Origin: Parelaphostrongylus tenuis | Lineage: Eukaryota > Nematoda > Chromadorea > Rhabditida > Metastrongylidae | Length of the DNA: 64,000 nt | Assembly (NCBI GenBank): GCA_019055375.1 | Contig: JAHQIW010000275.1 | Coordinates: 1 to 64,000 of the forward strand | Direction of reading: 5' to 3' | Part shown: positions 58,901 to 64,000 of the stretch, piece by piece | Layout of the letters: every line of letters begins with the position of its first letter | Numbering within the stretch: position 1 is the first letter of the stretch | The notes under the pieces: model-generated | What the model was told of the DNA's origin: nothing | The model's input: the letters and a program-made list of their open reading frames with translations, nothing else | Database searches by the model: none | Made by a program: the position numbers and the translations under genes

Positions 58901-59525
58901 TTTGAATGTGGTTGCGAATAGGGAAAATGTACCGAAAATACTATTCCTGGAGACATATATTTCTGATCAATAGTTTGCATAATGCCAATGTTCTAAGCCT
59001 TTTATTGAGACCGGTTGTCTTTTACCGCTCGGAATTCTTCCACTGCCCACAAGCTTTCAACTTTTTTTCACTTACATCAACTTTAAGTAATTGGAAGTAT
59101 ACGAATGACTGATATAATAGCTAAATTGTAGTTATCGATGACCTTGCATCGAATATAGCATGAATCATCATTTTGAACAAACTACTCATTGTTTCCTATT
59201 TTTTATTCACTACGAAAACTTTTGGGCCTTGCAAGGAATTAGGGAAGATCAATACGGGAGGTGACTTATGTAACAACCCTTGTACAAAGCAATACAATCG
59301 ATTGAATGTCAAATTCAGTACGACTGCGTAGTAAACCAGCGTTTTTCTCTACAGAAGACACACCTAACTAAATCAAAAGCGTGAACAGGTAGAGGAAATC
59401 TTGTTCTATCGGAGTAATACAAAAATTCCGAAAACTTTTGCAAAAGGAAGAGAAAAACCTTAATGAAACAACGGAAATCGCGCAAATCGCTCTAGGCGCA
59501 TCGATTCTTGTAGCCGTCCTTTATG
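58901..59525. other. No gene seen
   Basis: AT-rich DNA after the array. No gene or clear repeat. Confidence 0.45.
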
Positions 59526-59920
59526 GCTCAAGCGAAGGATACCGCCGAAACGTACGTATGACTCTGACTTAACAACCTCGGTAAGGCTTGTTACACCCTC
59601 ACAGACTAAACTGAATGCTTACAGCGAGATTTAAATGGGCGATAAGATAGATTCTTATATATTCTTTACCAGTCGTGACCCCTCACTAGAAAATTTGAAA
59701 TAACACGTTATCATGTGCTATCACCTTTAACAATGACTTCCCATCACATCTATAAACTAAGGTTAAGTGCGACGCGTGGGCCACTGATGAAAAGGGCTAC
59801 TCCTCCGAAACGTACGGCTTTGGAGTATCAACCTCTGAGAAGACTTTAAACATTCTCGCAGACTATATTGAATGTATATAGCGAGGTTCGAAAGCAGTCG
59901 ATGAGATGAATAAATAGTGA
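59526..59920 (+). repeat. Two diverged direct copies, ~130 bp each
   Basis: 59527-59660 and 59795-59910 share CCGAAACGTACG, ATCAACCTC or ACAACCTCGG, ACACCCTCACAGACTA or ACATTCTCGCAGACTA, TGAATG and AGCGAG. Spacing about 268 bp. Non-coding. Confidence 0.6.
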
Positions 59921-60177
59921 TAGACATATTTTGCCCTTTAGTGCTTACTTTCCTAATGCAATAAATTCAGAAGATATCATTTTGCATGGCTTAGAATTAT
60001 GCCAAACTCTGAAATATTGTTTTTTTGTGTCTCGAAATGATAATGAAGCAACGAAGGTATTGAGATGGCTATAGTGCATAAATCAACTTTCAAAAGTGCA
60101 AGTTCCTCATTAGATGGCAACTTTGAGAACAGAAGAGAGCCGTCTTCTAACTTATGTCTGCTCCTGAAACATCTCAA

Positions 60178-60244
60178 ATCCCAGAATCGCGGTGATAATG
60201 AGCAAAGAAATGAGGGACGAGCGTCGCGGAACATTCAGTATGCC
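60178..60244 (-). pseudogene. Relic of secreted-family exon 1 (copy D)
   Basis: The minus strand reads LISLLIITAILGFE after VPRRSS, aligning with the copy A signal peptide (LLLIPLLIITAVIGCG). The DNA also matches, with CTTTGCTCATTATCACCGCG against CTCTGCTCATCATCACTGCA in copy A. The start codon and the CG pair are lost, and no later exons were found, so this is a decayed fragment. Confidence 0.6.
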
Positions 60245-61294
60245 AGTCTGTTAATTTCTAAGCAGAATCAGCCCTAAACATATTTATAAAAAAGAACTGA
60301 CTAATTGGGTTAGCGAGAGACAAAACTCCACCATTTACCAAAGTATTCGTACCTCAGTAACTTCGCACCGCGGACAGTTTGGCGGAGTTACATTCATCCA
60401 AGAGTTTTATATTCTCCAAAACTCCGATTTTTCATGATCACTACGATCAATATTGCTACTGAGATAACCTATACCCTGAGACATATGAAATCTGTCTCTG
60501 CAGATATTTAAGAAATGATGTACTTAGACTAATAATTTGTCTTTTGCTTGAGCTTAATTCGTGTACAAATAGATTTTTCTATGCTCTTTGAAAATACGAC
60601 AAAACTTTTTCTAGGCTTGAAACCTGAATCTAATAATTATATGAATTGACAAATGAGAAGGACGCATGTGAGAACGATCATTTAAAAACAACTCAGCGAA
60701 TGCCTATTTCATATCATCCACCCTAAAGTGAATTTGAGTCACTTTATTCTTTGTCGTCGTTGCTGCCGATGCTTCCTCAAATCTCAACGCTTTCACAAAT
60801 AAGAAGATGTGATAATGAGCTGCAGCCAAAAATGTACTTTTGAGAAGAACATCGTCAAATAAGTGCATCAAGTGATTAGAAAGGAGCAACTTTTGACACG
60901 TAACATTCTTAAAAGCAAATTCCTAAGCTACAAAAGTTATATTCATTCAACTCCACTCATTTCCACACTTCTCGTGTAAGGTGGCCTTCGACTTTCTTTC
61001 CTGTTGGTGAAGCAGCTTGATGGCTTGTAAAAGAACGCTGCAGTGTTCCGCCCAATGACGCAAGAATCGCATCGTGGGACAACAACTACATCAGGGCGTG
61101 AATTGTTGTCGAGACGTGCTAGTGTCCTACACTCTGATACTAACAAGAGTCCGGTGAAATAAAAAATGAAACTGTATGCCTCTTAAAGATAGACAGCCAA
61201 CAAACTAAGTCTATTTGAATTAGTTGTACACCAAAAACTGAATGACTGTACGTTTCGATAATCTGTGAGTGGTCCAACACCCATTGTACAACTA
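60245..61294. other. No gene seen
   Basis: Two minus-strand frames (60704-60889 and 60943-61146) look moderately protein-like but have no known motif and no convincing splice link. No RNA or repeat recognised. Confidence 0.4.
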
Positions 61295-61746
61295 GGATGA
61301 GCAAAAAGTTTTGGGAAATTTCTGAAAGTCTCAATTTTTAACACCTTTGTGTCGTTCTCCATTGATAGTTTGGTATATATCTGACCAGTTCATTGATTTC
61401 AGCTCCAAAATGCTTATTAGACAATAATTTTCATCTTTAGATTTTGACTAGGAAGAAATGCCTCGTTCTAGCCGGCCATCTGTTGTGGATCAAAGTGACT
61501 TGCAAGTCGCTTTGAATGCTGGCTCTTCATCGAGCACTCGTGACTTCGCCGTAGAGTTTGGGGTTTCGTAGAGGACCGTTGTTAATAAACTGCACCAATA
61601 TGCTTTGTCTAAAAGAAACTCACCACGATCCGCATCAACTCACAATGGTGGTTTATGGTTTGAAGAATAGTTATTGTAGTTTTTACTGTCAATTTGCACA
61701 TAAAAACAAAACTTTCAAAAAATTCCCAAAACATTTTGCTCAACCC
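61295..61746 (+). mobile_element. Internally deleted mariner element, 452 bp
   Basis: Left end GGATGAGCAAAAAGTTTTGG and right end (complement GGGTTGAGCAAAATGTTTTG) are inverted repeats of about 36 bp, flanked on both sides by TA, the mariner target site. Inside, from 61458, a frame reads MPRSSRPSVVDQSDLQVAL, then STRDFAVEFGVS, a stop at 61569, and RTVVNKLHQYALSKR. This is the second helix-turn-helix of a mariner transposase (usual: T.RELA..L.VS..TV...L...G). The catalytic domain is absent, so it would need an outside transposase. Confidence 0.9.
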
Positions 61747-61861
61747 TAATATCACTTACCTTTACAGTTCCAGCGCACAGGCAATCGATTTTGCTGACAA
61801 AATGTTTCCATTTTGAATTTAAAAGAGAAAAAAAGGACTTCGTTAATGACAACTACCATAC

Positions 61862-62104
61862 ATAGGTCGCGCGAAAAGTCCGGCAATTTTGTGTCGTGTT
61901 AATAATATCACTGATATGATATTTTTTTCATCGATTCTGATGAATTTACTGAGTTTTTTTGCTCAGTTTTGGCCTGGAGTCTGTTTCAATTACTTGTCTA
62001 TTCTCAATTGTGCCAAAGTTAGGGATTTTGAACACGAACATACTGCAGTTCTTGAGTTGCATAAGAAGGGAATGAAAGTAGCCGATATTGTTGAAATCGA
62101 CTGA
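61862..62104 (+). mobile_element. Possible second mariner-like fragment
   Basis: The frame ending at 62104 closes with RDFEHEHTAVLELHKKGMKV and ADIVEID, like the first helix-turn-helix of some nematode mariner transposases (ILELHKKG......I). TAGGTCGCGCGAAAAGTCCG at 61864 could be an element end. I could not find a matching right end. Confidence 0.4.
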
Positions 62105-64000
62105 TTTCATACCAGCAAGTACGTTTAGGCCCCATTCCGTTGTCATATAGGTAGTTTTCCAAGATATGTCAATCAATTGTTACTTGTACCTCTGAGAAGA
62201 TAAATTAATCAGCAAATCTTATCGTGCTAGGATATGTACACAAAATGACTACTGAATCGTTGTTGTTCTGTGGCGTACAATGATTTTTCTCCACGCATCT
62301 TTCGAATTCACTCATTTATTTCAAACGAGCATTCCGAGTTGGTTATGAGGAGCCACATAACGTGTCTCACGTGACAGATGGCGGCTCAAATGTGGACCTA
62401 AAGCGACCTGCTTTTCTATGGCACCGCGTGAAATCAGTGGGTAGACCTCCTCCTTCCACTTCACCTTTCAACACATATCTACTCGGTATTCAGCAAGTCC
62501 ATTTGGCCTAAACCTTGCTTACAGAGAAGTACGCTTAGAGAGTTTATGAGTCGCCTGTGATAAATGAGTTCTCTGTAAACTTTGGGAGAAGCTGGTTACT
62601 ACCCGCAAGTATCCAACTCACATCTGGAGCTCAACAAGCTACGTGATGACGTAAAGAACGCAAAAACAACGAAAAAAATTGGGCCTTATTTTTCTGACAC
62701 AGAAAGGCCCTTGATGCGGCTGCGTTGGGAAGGGACAGATGTTAGAATCTCAAAAAAATTCACATAAATCTACCTACGAACACCCTCCCTATAGAGGACC
62801 TGAACTACAGCTGAGAAGTATGAGGTAAAAAGTTACGGGCTGAGACAAGAAGACGCTGCTTATTCCGTCTATGACACCAAAGAAAAACTTTTCTTCGGAA
62901 AATGCGACAATAGAGAAATCAGCGGCTTTGGAATTCTCCAACACTAATTTCTCTATATATGTGATTCATTCGCGCAACTAATGTCTCGAATCATATGCGA
63001 CGATATGAGTCAATACCGACTCTTACCAGTTCTAGTGGTTGCACTTCGGCATAAAACCACTTATGACCAATACGAAATTGACGCGCTCTATACGGACGGA
63101 GAAGAGTTCTACAAGAAAACCAAAAATTTTTCAAAGTCGTTGAAAATTTACGAAGACATTTCGCCCAGAAGAATGCTTGAAGAACATACATTGAGCGACA
63201 TTTTAATGTAATAGGATAGAAAAAGAGTTTGTCTTAATTTATCATACTATCAAAACAGTGTATACTTGTTAGCAATCTGAAAAGCCTCCAGTCTCAAAAC
63301 TCAAGTTTTTCCTGCGTCGTTGTAGTTTCGAAACACTTGACACAGGGTCAGGCCATCGCAGCTCTTTCATGACTCCTTTTTCGAGAAAAAATAAAAAGCC
63401 ACTGAATTAAAAAAAACGAGTTCATCAAACCCATGGTCACTACTGATAACGAGAATCTTTGAAAATGGACGTGGTGCTTGAGAAGTTCCAATGGTCACAA
63501 AAACTGAGCTCCTCTCATACACGACAGGATTGAAGATATACTAATGCATCCTCGAATCAATAGATGGGCAACGGCACGAAAGGTGATGCAGATAATTTTT
63601 TCTGCTGTTACGAAATTTATGGGGTACTTCTGAGTTCGCAATTTATATACCGGTCCTCGTCAGTCGTGCCACCTGAAGAATTGGATAGTTCTTATTCATG
63701 TTTCGTGCTTTAGATATTACAAAAACACTAAGCAAACTGCCATTTGCTAATTGAATATAGGCTACCTCTAAGTTAATGTTCTATGACACCGTCAACTGCT
63801 GTCTTGCACAACTGTTTCTCAGAAAAGCTTTTTCAGCGTAGAAAGTAGCAAAAATCGACATAAGCAAACAAACTGGTATTCAACAGTCCAAAAACTCTAA
63901 TTGCCCTACCTATACAGAACAGATGACGAAACGCTTGTCTTAGTCAGTTATGAGGCTCTTTTCTATATCTGGCGGCAAAAAATGAAGCGACCACTTTTGC
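62105..64000. other. No gene seen
   Basis: Open frames at 62582-62767 and 62981-63211 (plus) have plausible composition but no recognisable motif and no good splice partners. No RNA gene or repeat seen up to the window end. Confidence 0.4.

Noticed and set aside
60704..61146. Two minus-strand frames that look moderately protein-like
   Set aside because: No known motif, no clear start or splice signals linking them, and no paralogue in the window.
1..64000. CRISPR arrays, bacterial operons, Shine-Dalgarno sites or prophage
   Set aside because: The gene structure is clearly eukaryotic (introns, a CstF-77 orthologue, RTE, mariner and Merlin elements); no regularly spaced short repeats were seen.

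Overview
This window looks like nuclear DNA from a nematode, probably a strongylid (hookworm-like) parasite. It is AT-rich, with small exons (33-185 bp), GT-AG introns that can be as short as 48 bp, and long introns and intergenic stretches full of decayed transposons. Most long open frames here are chance or lie inside repeats; the real genes were found by joining exons by hand. Species level is inference: the RTE-type retrotransposon relics resemble those I know from hookworm and related genomes.

Left third (1-24 kb). An open coding stretch of unknown identity runs off the left edge on the minus strand (1-267). Next is an apparently intact five-exon minus-strand gene for a small secreted protein (708-2980). 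A second member lies at 18.35-19.88 kb with a reading-phase problem at its first junction. A truncated copy with only the last two exons lies on the plus strand near 8.4-8.7 kb, and a decayed copy of exon 1 lies at 60.2 kb. Between them are a BEL/Pao-like retroelement relic (9.2-9.8 kb), foldback elements (10.2-10.8, 15.7-17.2 and 21.0-21.3 kb) and repeats carrying tRNA-like folds.

Middle (26-43.6 kb). A broken RTE-type reverse transcriptase (26.06-27.83 kb) is followed by the main gene: the orthologue of cleavage stimulation factor subunit 3 (CstF-77; C. elegans suf-1), minus strand, 20 coding exons from 42358 to 29613. All but one junction keep phase. Exon 6 carries one extra base relative to the family near 37797-37801. 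Its introns hold an antisense RTE fragment and several MITE and SINE copies. About 500 bp upstream of its start codon, on the same strand, is a three-exon gene for a predicted secreted Thr/Ser-rich protein (42856-43550).

Right third (43.6-64 kb). I see no convincing host gene. This part holds an AT microsatellite, mariner relics, a rearranged Merlin-type (ISXO2-like) transposase, tRNA-derived repeats, a run of 18 G, a degenerate tandem array (57.96-58.9 kb) and a 452-bp internally deleted mariner element with matching ends and TA flanks.

The most notable finding is a pair of type I hammerhead ribozymes (5200-5260 and 56918-56978) in a ~120-bp repeat present twice on the plus strand. The core, a GUAA-capped stem II, a palindromic two-pair stem III and an extended stem I can all be read directly. 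The second copy looks inactivated by mismatches in stem I.
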